Positions 33,967-41,273 of a DNA stretch of 64,000 nt are shown here, piece by piece; position 1 is the stretch's first letter, and each line of letters opens with the position of its first letter. Below the pieces are notes generated by a model. The model did not search any database and was not told the DNA's origin. It saw only the letters and a program-made list of their open reading frames with translations. The stretch is from assembly GCA_963715445.1 (NCBI GenBank), contig OY970240.1, positions 124,001-188,000 of the forward strand. Direction: 5' to 3'. The translations under genes and the position numbers were made by a program. The DNA comes from JAAYBF01 sp963715445. Its GTDB lineage: Bacteria > Actinomycetota > Thermoleophilia > Solirubrobacterales > Thermoleophilaceae.

Positions 33967-34821
33967 TTAGCCGCGGATCGCGTCCAGCAGCAGCGTCGCT
34001 GCGTCCGGCAGCGTCTCGAAGCGGCGCGGGCGGGTCAGGCGCCAGGCCGGCAACGCGGCCATGTCCATCAGCGCCTCGGCGTTGGGAGGCATCAGCCTGA
34101 CGGAGAAGTTGCGCACGATCGCGGGCAGGAGCTCCGTCGGGCCGAGCCGCTCGAGCGCGAGGTCGTCACCCCAGGCCAGCTCGACCCAGCCCCGCAGTGG
34201 CACCGTCTCCTGGACCTGCTCGAGGCGCATACGCCAGCGCTCCCGCGCGCCGACCACGCCGAGCGCCTCCCCAGCGCCGAAGTGCCCCGCGGCATCCTTC
34301 CTCAGGTCGATGCAACGCGGCCCCGCGAGCGCACGTCCGTCCGAGTCGATCACCAGCACGTCGTCGCAGAGCACGCCGACATCGGATTCGAGCGCGAACC
34401 ACGCAACCGTCGAGCTCTTGCCCGCCCCCTTGTCGCCGAGCACCCCCCACGCCCCTCCGTCGACGACGATCCCCCCGCTGTGAACGCAGCTCCATCCCCG
34501 CCAGCGCGCGCAGATGGCCGCCGTGGCGGCGAGGTAGGGATGGACCATCTCCCTATCCGCCGGTCGTGCCGGGAGGATCAGCGTCGAGCGCCCGGCGCGA
34601 CGATCCAGCTCGACCCAACCGCCGCCCGAAAGCTCGACGAATGCGTCGTCGGGACCCACCATCACGGCCCGCGCGGCATCGGACTCCCGCGGGGGGCGTT
34701 GAGCGAGACGCCAGCCGACCCACGACTCCCGAGCCGGGACGAGCAGCTCTGTGGCCTGGGGCACGTCGCACAGCTTCAGGCCATAGGCCCCGACCGCCGG
34801 CGAGTCGTGTTCGGAGGCCAT
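33967..34821 (-). CDS. HPr-kinase-like kinase of the lasso-like locus
   Basis: A 284-residue HprK-fold protein: CVHSGGIVVDGG at 112-123, Walker A GDKGAGKSS at 129-137 and the acidic pair D153-D154. Family relatives in paeninodin-type clusters phosphorylate the C-terminal serine of the precursor; the divergent precursor gene ends in Asn-Val-Ser. I trimmed the frame to the ATG at 34821. It is shorter and distinct in sequence from the kinase at 9.8 kb, so this is not a recent duplication. Confidence 0.83.
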   Translation of the reverse strand: MASEHDSPAVGAYGLKLCDVPQATELLVPARESWVGWRLAQRPPRESDAARAVMVGPDDAFVELSGGGWVELDRRAGRSTLILPARPADREMVHPYLAATAAICARWRGWSCVHSGGIVVDGGAWGVLGDKGAGKSSTVAWFALESDVGVLCDDVLVIDSDGRALAGPRCIDLRKDAAGHFGAGEALGVVGARERWRMRLEQVQETVPLRGWVELAWGDDLALERLGPTELLPAIVRNFSVRLMPPNAEALMDMAALPAWRLTRPRRFETLPDAATLLLDAIRG

Positions 34822-34871
34822 GAGTCGGCGCAACCGTAGAGCAGAACGGTACGAAAAAGGAACTAAGTCGC

Positions 34872-34899
34872 TTGCGGCATCTCCTTTCCTCCATATATT
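34872..34899 (+). promoter_or_regulatory. Predicted sigma-70-like promoter of the lasso-like precursor
   Basis: TTGCGG (34872-34877) and TATATT (34894-34899) with a 16-base spacer. Transcription would begin near 34906, which leaves room for a Shine-Dalgarno sequence before the ATG at 34930. The AT-rich -10 stands out in this GC-rich genome. Confidence 0.5.
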
Positions 34900-34929
34900 G
34901 GGCGCATGGACACGCACAAGGAGATCTCG

Positions 34930-35061
34930 ATGAGCCAGCCGTACGAGCAGCCTGAGGTCGAGGATCTCGGTTCCCTGACCGATCTGACACAGCAGAACAA
35001 GGACTACGGTGTCGGCGACGGCTTCCTCTTTCAGGGGCAGCCGATCATGAACGTCTCCTAG
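34930..35061 (+). CDS. Lasso-peptide-like precursor, 43 residues
   Basis: Encodes a short peptide with leader Y5-x-x-P8-x-V-x-x-x-G14-S-L-x-D-L-T20, matching the lasso precursor rule of Tyr/Pro/Gly and a Thr at -2. Predicted cleavage after Q21 gives a 22-residue core, Q22 to S43, with D30 at core position 9, right for a nine-residue macrolactam. The core ends in serine, the residue phosphorylated by PadeK-type kinases. The ATG at 34930 has AAGGAG seven bases ahead; an ATG at 34906 sits at the predicted transcript start and is less likely. Gln at position 1 is unusual. Confidence 0.8.
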   Translation: MSQPYEQPEVEDLGSLTDLTQQNKDYGVGDGFLFQGQPIMNVS

Positions 35062-35120
35062 CGCTTCGCCGCGCGGCCGTCGGGCCGCAAGAAACGCTCG
35101 CCGGCCGCCGTTCCTACGGT

Positions 35121-35900
35121 GTGAACGAGCCGATGTCTGGCATCGGTCTTGCTCCAGGGGGAGATGTTCAGGAAGGCCGGCCCGACACGGGCATCTCCTC
35201 GGGCGAGCGAGCCTCCGCCCCTGCGCGGATCGCGCCGTCCGACGGACTGGTGCTCACCGGCGTCTGCAAGCGCTGGCACAGTCAGAAGCCGCCCAACTCG
35301 GTCCTCCGCGACGTCGATCTCGAGCTCCCACCGGGCTCGGTCGGATGGGTCGGCGGGATCAACGGCGCGGGCAAGACCACGCTGCTGCGACTGATCGCGG
35401 GTGTCATGTCCCCCGACTCAGGCGCCGTCAGCTTCCACGGCCTCGATCCCTCCCGCCACCGCCAGGACTACCACCGCGGAGTCGGATTCGTATCCGCGGG
35501 CGACCGCGGGCTCTACGCGCGGCTGTCGGTGCAGCGGCATCTCGAGTACTGCGCACGGATCGCCTTCATCCCGCGTTCGGAGCGCAGCTCCGCGAGCTGG
35601 CGAGCGATCGATCGCTTCGGCCTCTCGGAGCTACTCGACCGCCGCGTCGAGCGGCTCTCGCTGGGCCAGCGCCAGCGGGTCCGCCTTGCTCTCGCCTTCC
35701 TGCACGACCCCGGGCTTGCGCTGCTCGACGAGCCGGCGAGCAGCCTCGACGACGACGGCGTCGGCCTGCTGCGAGCCGAAGTCGAGCGGATCGTCCAGAA
35801 GGGTGGCGTCGTCGTCTGGTGCTCCCCTCCCGGTGAGCGATCCACGATCGACTCCCACTTCGAGCTGACGCTTCGCAACGGGACCCTGGTCGAGTCGTGA
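35121..35900 (+). CDS. ABC transporter ATP-binding protein
   Basis: A 259-residue nucleotide-binding subunit. Walker A is GGINGAGKTT, the signature is LSLGQRQR, Walker B is LALLDEPAS. About 40 unconserved residues precede the domain; the start may be the GTG at 35121 or the ATG at 35133. Its stop overlaps the permease start (GTGA). The pair sits between the precursor gene and the PqqD/B2 genes, so export of the mature peptide, possibly with self-protection, is the likely role. Confidence 0.9.
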   Translation: MNEPMSGIGLAPGGDVQEGRPDTGISSGERASAPARIAPSDGLVLTGVCKRWHSQKPPNSVLRDVDLELPPGSVGWVGGINGAGKTTLLRLIAGVMSPDSGAVSFHGLDPSRHRQDYHRGVGFVSAGDRGLYARLSVQRHLEYCARIAFIPRSERSSASWRAIDRFGLSELLDRRVERLSLGQRQRVRLALAFLHDPGLALLDEPASSLDDDGVGLLRAEVERIVQKGGVVVWCSPPGERSTIDSHFELTLRNGTLVES

Positions 35901-36703
35901 GCACCGTCGAGGCATACGCGGGAGCCCTCTACGGCGTCGTCGCGCGCGACATGCGCATCTTCATCAGCTATCGGACGCAGACGTTCACCCAGCTCTTCGG
36001 CCTGATCCTGACGATGACGATCTTCTACTACGTCTCCCGGCTCGTGAAGGTCGAGCAGTTCAGGACCGGCGACGAGTATTTCGCCTTCGTCGTCGCCGGG
36101 TTGCTGATCATGCTGGTCTTGCAGGCGGCCGCTGCGGCGCCGGCGTCGCTCCGCCAAGAGCTCGTGGCCGGAACCTTCGAGCGCAGCCTGGTCTCGCCGA
36201 TGGGTCCGCTCGTCGGCATCCTCGGACTGATGCTCTTCCCGATTGCCTTCGCGTGCTTTGTCGCCTTTGCCGGCTTCCTCGTCTCGGCCGCGCTCTTCGA
36301 CCTGCAGGTCGACTGGTCGACCGCGCCCTTCGCCATCCCGGCCTCCCTGCTCAGCGCAGCCACCTTCGCCGTCCTGGCAATTTTCGTGCTCGCGGTGGTC
36401 GTCGTGTTCAAGCAGAGCCCCGGAGTGACCTGGCTGGTCACGCTGATGACCCTGACCGCCGGCGTCTACTTCCCCGTAGCGCTGCTGCCGGACTGGATCG
36501 CGTGGGTCTCGGAGGTCCAGCCGTTTACTCCGGCGGTCGATCTCATACGGCATCTGCTGCTTGGAACGACGGTGGGCGATCCGGTGCTGACGGCGAGTCT
36601 GAAGCTGGGAGGGTTCTTCGCCGTGTTCGCTCCGTTGAGCATTGCGGTCCTACACGGCGCGATCCAGATCGGGCGCCGACGCGGAACGATCCTGGAGTTC
36701 TGA
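35897..36703 (+). CDS. ABC-2 type transporter permease
   Basis: A 268-residue membrane protein with six hydrophobic segments and the ABC-2 layout (long first loop, QELVAGTFERSLVSPMG before helix 3, FPVALLPDWIAWVS near the end). It would dimerise and pair with the upstream ATPase. Start GTG at 35897 overlaps the ATPase stop. The PqqD-like gene follows after 3 bases, so ATPase, permease, B1 and B2 form one operon with the precursor. Confidence 0.9.
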   Translation: MSTVEAYAGALYGVVARDMRIFISYRTQTFTQLFGLILTMTIFYYVSRLVKVEQFRTGDEYFAFVVAGLLIMLVLQAAAAAPASLRQELVAGTFERSLVSPMGPLVGILGLMLFPIAFACFVAFAGFLVSAALFDLQVDWSTAPFAIPASLLSAATFAVLAIFVLAVVVVFKQSPGVTWLVTLMTLTAGVYFPVALLPDWIAWVSEVQPFTPAVDLIRHLLLGTTVGDPVLTASLKLGGFFAVFAPLSIAVLHGAIQIGRRRGTILEF

Positions 36704-36706
36704 CCG

Positions 36707-37045
36707 ATGACCGGCAAAGGGACAGGAGATCCAGCAGTGCAGCCGCCGCGCGCATCGGACCTGGCGCCGCTGCTCAACCGGGAGGCACGGGTGCCCGAGC
36801 ACGTTGTGTTTCGCGAGTTCGCCCAGGAAACGGTGATCCTGAACATGCAAACCGGGCTGTACCACGGGCTCAATCCAACCGGCGGCCGCATGCTCCAGGT
36901 GGTCGAGCAAGCGGCCTCGTTGCGAGAGGCGGCTGTCACGCTGACCGCCGAGTTCCCGGCCGCGGGCGAAACCATCGAACGGGACCTCCTGACCTTCTGC
37001 TTGCAGCTCTCGAAACGCGGATTGATCGAGATCGTTGATCCCTGA
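36707..37045 (+). CDS. PqqD family RiPP recognition element (lasso B1-like)
   Basis: A 112-residue winged-helix RRE protein. The PqqD-fold core includes HVVFREFAQETVILNMQTGLYHGLN and RDLLTFCLQLSKRGLIE. Such proteins bind the leader of a RiPP precursor and present it to the protease and cyclase. The split B1/B2 arrangement is typical of actinobacterial lasso clusters. It could serve both leader-bearing proteins in the window, since their leaders match each other. Confidence 0.88.
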   Translation: MTGKGTGDPAVQPPRASDLAPLLNREARVPEHVVFREFAQETVILNMQTGLYHGLNPTGGRMLQVVEQAASLREAAVTLTAEFPAAGETIERDLLTFCLQLSKRGLIEIVDP

Positions 37046-37063
37046 GCTCTTGGAGCGATTCCC

Positions 37064-37507
37064 ATGACGGCGTCACGAGCGATCGCGTGGTCGACGCCTA
37101 CGCCTGAAGATGCGGATCCTCTCTCCGCGTACGAGAAGGGGATCCTGATCGCCGAGGTCCTAGCGACCTACCTGCGTGCCCGCTGGCTGCTTTCGCGCTG
37201 TGACCTGCCTACTGCGCTCCGGCGGCTGCGCGGCGACGACCGTCCCGCACCCCGCGGAGCGACCTACGACTTCACCGCCATACGTCTGAGCCACGCTGTC
37301 ACGCGGATCCTGTCGGCGCTGCCCATCGAAGCCAAGTGCCTCGTCCGATCCCTGGTCCTGACCGGCGTGTTGGCGCGGCGAGGAATCGAATCGAGCCTCG
37401 TCATCGGAGTCCGGTCAGACGACGAATTCGCGGCTCACGCGTGGGTTGAGACAGGAGGACGTCCAGTCCTTCCCGATGACGGCTTCCCTCGACTGCACAC
37501 CCTCTAG
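37064..37507 (+). CDS. Transglutaminase-like leader peptidase (lasso B2-like)
   Basis: A 147-residue protein with a B2 cysteine-protease core: C92 in AKCLVRSLVLTGVLARRGI, H125 in AHAWVE, and an aspartate at 138/139 in VLPDD. This is the Cys-His-Asp triad order of the family. A helical ~60-residue N-terminal part precedes it. TTGGAG lies ahead of the ATG. It would cut the leader after the residue following Thr(-2). Normal length for a split B2. The final gene of the precursor operon. Confidence 0.9.
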   Translation: MTASRAIAWSTPTPEDADPLSAYEKGILIAEVLATYLRARWLLSRCDLPTALRRLRGDDRPAPRGATYDFTAIRLSHAVTRILSALPIEAKCLVRSLVLTGVLARRGIESSLVIGVRSDDEFAAHAWVETGGRPVLPDDGFPRLHTL

Positions 37508-37510
37508 GTT

Positions 37511-37792
37511 CTAGGCGTAGGCCGAATCGACGTCAGCCAAGTAGACGAACATCGCGTGTGCGAGCAGCTGCTCGATCGCCACGTGCTGCCACGTCGCCTC
37601 GCGCTCGAGAGCCAACTTCGTCTCGCTATCCAGCTTCAGATCGACGTCGAGGAGCGCGCCGTCGGATATCCGGTTGCGTGCGAAGCGCGGGAACGGTGCA
37701 GCCCGGCCCTCCTTCGACTCGCGCACGTAATGACGTACCGCGGCGCGGACGGCGCATGCCACGCCCGCTCCCGTGCTCGCCTCGTTAGCCAT
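37511..37792 (-). CDS. Hypothetical 93-residue protein
   Basis: A small protein convergent with the B2 gene, 3 bases from its stop. The first half is Ala-rich with a basic patch (RHYVRESKEGRAAPFPRFARNR). The second half resembles a ribbon-helix-helix pattern: LLDVDLKLDSETKLALEREA, then a hydrophobic helix. It might be a small DNA-binding protein or antitoxin-like regulator, but no toxin partner is seen. I do not recognise the family. The ATG at 37792 is chosen over upstream alternatives. Confidence 0.55.
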   Translation of the reverse strand: MANEASTGAGVACAVRAAVRHYVRESKEGRAAPFPRFARNRISDGALLDVDLKLDSETKLALEREATWQHVAIEQLLAHAMFVYLADVDSAYA

Positions 37793-38153
37793 GCCACCCC
37801 AAACGTTCGAGTGCCCCCTCAACATCTGCCTTCGCCAAATGACGCCTGAGCGATGGCCTACCCACCTAACTCAGAGAGCCCATCCGGACTTTCCGGGGCA
37901 TGCAAAAGCTCGTCCAAAATTCCCACCTGCCACGCTCGAGCATCGAACGAATGGCCAGATTTGACGATCTCGCTTAGGGTATTCCCGCTACCTCAGCAAC
38001 TGCGGTGGAGTCGGGAGGCCGACCGTAGGGCTGAGAGAGGGAAAACGGACTCGTTCGGAGGTCCGCCAGTGTGAGCGATCTGCGGCTCAGAAGCTGATGC
38101 TTCTGCGGTGCCGAGAGCTTGGCGGCCTTCCAAATAGACATTGGGAGTGGGAG
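37793..38153 (+). other. Intergenic region between the RiPP locus and the ECF sigma gene
   Basis: 361 bases between divergent starts. It has lower GC than its surroundings and no convincing gene; a short open frame at 37853-38074 lacks a ribosome site and any protein character. It should hold the promoters of both flanking genes. I see no clear -35/-10 pair, riboswitch or terminator. Confidence 0.5.
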
Positions 38154-38783
38154 ATGACCAGCAGCTCGTCCGAGCTAGGCTCGAGCGATCAGGATCGGTG
38201 CATCAAGCACCGTTTCGCCTCATCGGCCAGGAGCGATCGAGGTGAGAGTCAGCTGATACTGCAGGCCGTCGACCTCGCCAAGGAGGGCGATATGGACGCC
38301 CTGCACTTCTTGTACGCGAGATACGCGCCAGACGTCCTCGGCTATGTCAGAAGCTTTGTCAAGGATCACCACGAGGCCGAAGACATCACGCAGAACGTCT
38401 TCGCCAAGCTGATGAAGGCGATACAGAAGTACGAGCAGCGCGAGGTGCCCTTCGCAGCGTGGATCCTGCGCGTGGCCCGCAACGCCGCGCTCGACCACAT
38501 ACGCGCCCGACGCGAGGTTCCCTGTGAAGAGGTGCGCACAAGCGACGAGGGCCACCACGAGGTTGGGGCCGAGCGTCGCCGGAGCCTTCGGCTGGCCTTC
38601 GACGAGCTGCCTGTGGAGCAGCGCGAGGTGGCGGTGCTCAGACATATCGTCGGCCTGTCGCCCACAGAGATAGCCAGCGTCCTGGGAAAGACCGAGAGCT
38701 CGATCCACGGTCTCCACCACCGGGGTCGCGGCACGCTTCAGACGGCGCTCAGGAACCTCGACGCAGCTCCTGTCACCGCCTAG
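38154..38783 (+). CDS. ECF-type RNA polymerase sigma factor
   Basis: A 209-residue sigma-70 family protein. Region 2 runs through FLYARYAPDVLGYVRSFVKD, then DITQNVFAKLMKAI and the WILRVARNAALDHIRARR segment. Region 4 includes LPVEQREVAVLRHIVGLSPT, EIASVLGKTESSIHGLHHRG. The ATG at 38154 follows a purine-rich GGGAGTGGGAG. No anti-sigma gene is adjacent. It stands alone between the RiPP locus and relA; whether it controls the RiPP genes is open. Confidence 0.9.
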   Translation: MTSSSSELGSSDQDRCIKHRFASSARSDRGESQLILQAVDLAKEGDMDALHFLYARYAPDVLGYVRSFVKDHHEAEDITQNVFAKLMKAIQKYEQREVPFAAWILRVARNAALDHIRARREVPCEEVRTSDEGHHEVGAERRRSLRLAFDELPVEQREVAVLRHIVGLSPTEIASVLGKTESSIHGLHHRGRGTLQTALRNLDAAPVTA

Positions 38784-38834
38784 ACATAGGACCAGAGGGC
38801 GCCCTGACGATGGTCAGAGGCCTCCCGTGCTCGG

Positions 38835-41225
38835 TCAGCCGGTGGTCGGCGTGACGCGGTAGGCGTCGAACACCGAGTCGATGTTGCGCAGGCGCTGGAT
38901 GCAGGCCTTCAGTCCCTGGGTGTCCCCCACCTCCACGACGAAGCGGTTCTTGACCATCGGCTCGACGGTCGTGCAGCGGGCGTCGATGATGTTGATGCCC
39001 GTCTCGGCGAAGCAGCGGGAGATGTCCTCGAGCAGGCGGTGGCGGTCCCACCCGTCGATCTCGATCTCGACGCGGAAGGACGTCGCCTGGCGCTCGCCGT
39101 CCCAGGAGACCTTGGTGAAACGCTCGGGGTTGCGCTGCAGCGCGCGCACGTTCGAGCAGCCCTCGTGGTGGATCGTGATGCCCTTGCCGAGCGAGATGTA
39201 GCCGAGGATCGGGTCGCCCGGGACGGGGCGGCAGCACTTCGCCAGGCGGAGCATGACGTCATCGATCCCATCGACGACGATGCCGTAGGCCGACGCGCTG
39301 CTGGTGGGCTTGGGCTTCTCCTTCTTGTGCTTGAGCAGCTCGGCGGCGGCGCCCTCGGGCTCCACGGCCGACTCGCCCTGGCGCAGGCGCTGCATCACCT
39401 TCTGGGTGACCACCTTGGCCGAGATCTTGGCCTGCCCAAGCGCGATGTAGAAGTCGTCCGCCTTGCGGAAGCCCATCTCGCGGATCACGTCCGCGAGCAG
39501 CGGGGAGCCGGCGATCTTCTGGGGCGGCAGGCCCTGGCGGCGGAGGCTCTCCTGGAGGATCTCGCGGCCGGTGCGCTCTGAGTCCTCGCGCCGCTCGCGC
39601 TTGAACCAGGCGCGGATCTTCGACTGCGCGCGAGTGGTCTTCGCGAGCGAGAGCCAGTCGCGCGAGGGGCCGCGCTCCTGCTTCGAGGTGAGCACCTCGC
39701 AGATGTCACCCGACTGCAGCTCGTACTGGAGCGGCACGATCTTGCCGTTGACCTTGGCTCCGACGCAGCGGTGCCCGACATCGGTGTGCACGGCGTAGGC
39801 GAAGTCGAGTGGGGTCGCCCCGGCGGCGATCGACTTGACCTCGCCCTTGGGCGTGAACACGAACACCTCGTCCTCGAAGAGGTCCGCCTTGAGCGTCTCG
39901 GCGAACTCCTGCGGGTCCTGCATCTCCTTCTGCCAGTCGACGAGGTGCTTGAGCCACTCGACCTTCTCCTCGGGCTTGCGCTTGCCGTCCTTGTAGATCC
40001 AGTGGGCGGCGATGCCGTACTCGGCGGTGTGGTGCATCTCCATCGTCCGGATCTGGATCTCGAGCGGCCTGCCCTCGGGCCCGATCACCGTGGTGTGGAG
40101 GGCCTGGTACATGTTGAACTTCGGCATCGCGACGTAGTCCTTGAAGCGGCCGGGCAGCGGCTTCCAGAGCGAGTGGATGACGCCGATCGCGCCGTAGCAG
40201 TCCTTCACCGAGCCGACGAGGACGCGCATCGCCGTGAGGTCGTAGATCTCGTTGAACTCGCGGCCTTTCTTGGTCATCTTCGAGTAGATGGAGTAGAAGT
40301 GCTTGGCGCGCCCGGAGATGCGCGCCTCGATGCCCACGGCGCCGAGCTCCTTCGACAGGTAGTCGCCCGCGCGCGACACGTAGTGCTCGCGCTCCTCGCG
40401 CTGCTGGCTGACGAGGCCCTTGATCTCGGTGAACTTGCGCGGGTGCAGGGCCGCGAACGCGAGGTCCTCGAGCTCCCACTTGATCGCGTGGATGCCGAGC
40501 CGGTGAGCGAGCGGCGCGAAGATCTCGAGCGTCTCCTTCGCCTTCTCCTGCTGCTTCTGCTTGGGCATCGCGTCGATCGTGCGCATGTTGTGCAGGCGAT
40601 CGGCGAGCTTGATCAGGATGACCCGGATATCCGAGGCCATCGCGACCATCATCTTGCGGTAGTTCTCGGCCTGGCGGTCGTCGCGGCTCTGGAAGGTGAT
40701 CCCGGCGAGCTTGGTGACGCCGTCGACGAGCGTGGCCACCTCGTCGCCGAACTGCGAGCGCACCTCGTCGAGCGAGGCACTCGTGTCCTCCACCGTGTCG
40801 TGCAGCAGCGCCGCGCAGAGCGTCGCCGTGTCGAGCCTCATCCCCGCGCAGATCTTGGCCACGCTGACCGGGTGGACGATGAAGTCCTCGCCGGAGGCGC
40901 GCAGCTGATCGGCGTGGCGCTCGCAGGCGAAGGCGAACGCCTCCTCCACCTCGTCCCGGTCGACCGCCTCGGCAGTCTCCTCGGCGTGCTCCTCGACGAC
41001 CGCGAAGAGATCGCCCAGAAGCACCCGCTGCGCCTCGCTCAGGCTCTCGTGGCGCGGCGCGACCGCGGTGGCCTGGGCGTCGTCGATCGGGTGCCGCTCG
41101 AACTCGGGCACCGCTACCGCCGCCGATCCGCCGGCCGCGGGCTTGCCGTCGGCGCCCTGCTGGGAGCCCTGCGACGGCTTCGCCGCGCGGGCACGGCGTC
41201 CGTTCGACTTGGGCACCTTGGGCAT
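38835..41225 (-). CDS. relA: RelA/SpoT bifunctional (p)ppGpp synthetase/hydrolase
   Basis: A 796-residue stringent-response enzyme. In order: an HD hydrolase domain (ALLHDTVEDTS, residues ~140-150), the synthetase domain (RVLVGSVKDCYGAIGVIHSLW, YQALHTTVIGPEGRPLEIQI), a TGS domain (VFTPKGEVKSIAAGATPLDF), a helical zinc-finger region and a C-terminal ACT domain. Both the hydrolase and synthetase signatures look intact, as expected for the single Rel of actinobacteria. A ~70-residue Lys/Ala/Gln-rich tail precedes the HD domain. Confidence 0.96.
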   Translation of the reverse strand: MPKVPKSNGRRARAAKPSQGSQQGADGKPAAGGSAAVAVPEFERHPIDDAQATAVAPRHESLSEAQRVLLGDLFAVVEEHAEETAEAVDRDEVEEAFAFACERHADQLRASGEDFIVHPVSVAKICAGMRLDTATLCAALLHDTVEDTSASLDEVRSQFGDEVATLVDGVTKLAGITFQSRDDRQAENYRKMMVAMASDIRVILIKLADRLHNMRTIDAMPKQKQQEKAKETLEIFAPLAHRLGIHAIKWELEDLAFAALHPRKFTEIKGLVSQQREEREHYVSRAGDYLSKELGAVGIEARISGRAKHFYSIYSKMTKKGREFNEIYDLTAMRVLVGSVKDCYGAIGVIHSLWKPLPGRFKDYVAMPKFNMYQALHTTVIGPEGRPLEIQIRTMEMHHTAEYGIAAHWIYKDGKRKPEEKVEWLKHLVDWQKEMQDPQEFAETLKADLFEDEVFVFTPKGEVKSIAAGATPLDFAYAVHTDVGHRCVGAKVNGKIVPLQYELQSGDICEVLTSKQERGPSRDWLSLAKTTRAQSKIRAWFKRERREDSERTGREILQESLRRQGLPPQKIAGSPLLADVIREMGFRKADDFYIALGQAKISAKVVTQKVMQRLRQGESAVEPEGAAAELLKHKKEKPKPTSSASAYGIVVDGIDDVMLRLAKCCRPVPGDPILGYISLGKGITIHHEGCSNVRALQRNPERFTKVSWDGERQATSFRVEIEIDGWDRHRLLEDISRCFAETGINIIDARCTTVEPMVKNRFVVEVGDTQGLKACIQRLRNIDSVFDAYRVTPTTG

Positions 41226-41273
41226 GCCCTGAGTGTAGACCGAGCCTCCGCCATCTCGCGCGGGCGAATCCGG

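Noticed and set aside
37853..38074. A 73-codon open frame in the intergenic region before the sigma gene
   Set aside because: No ribosome site, no leader-peptide pattern and no protein-like composition.
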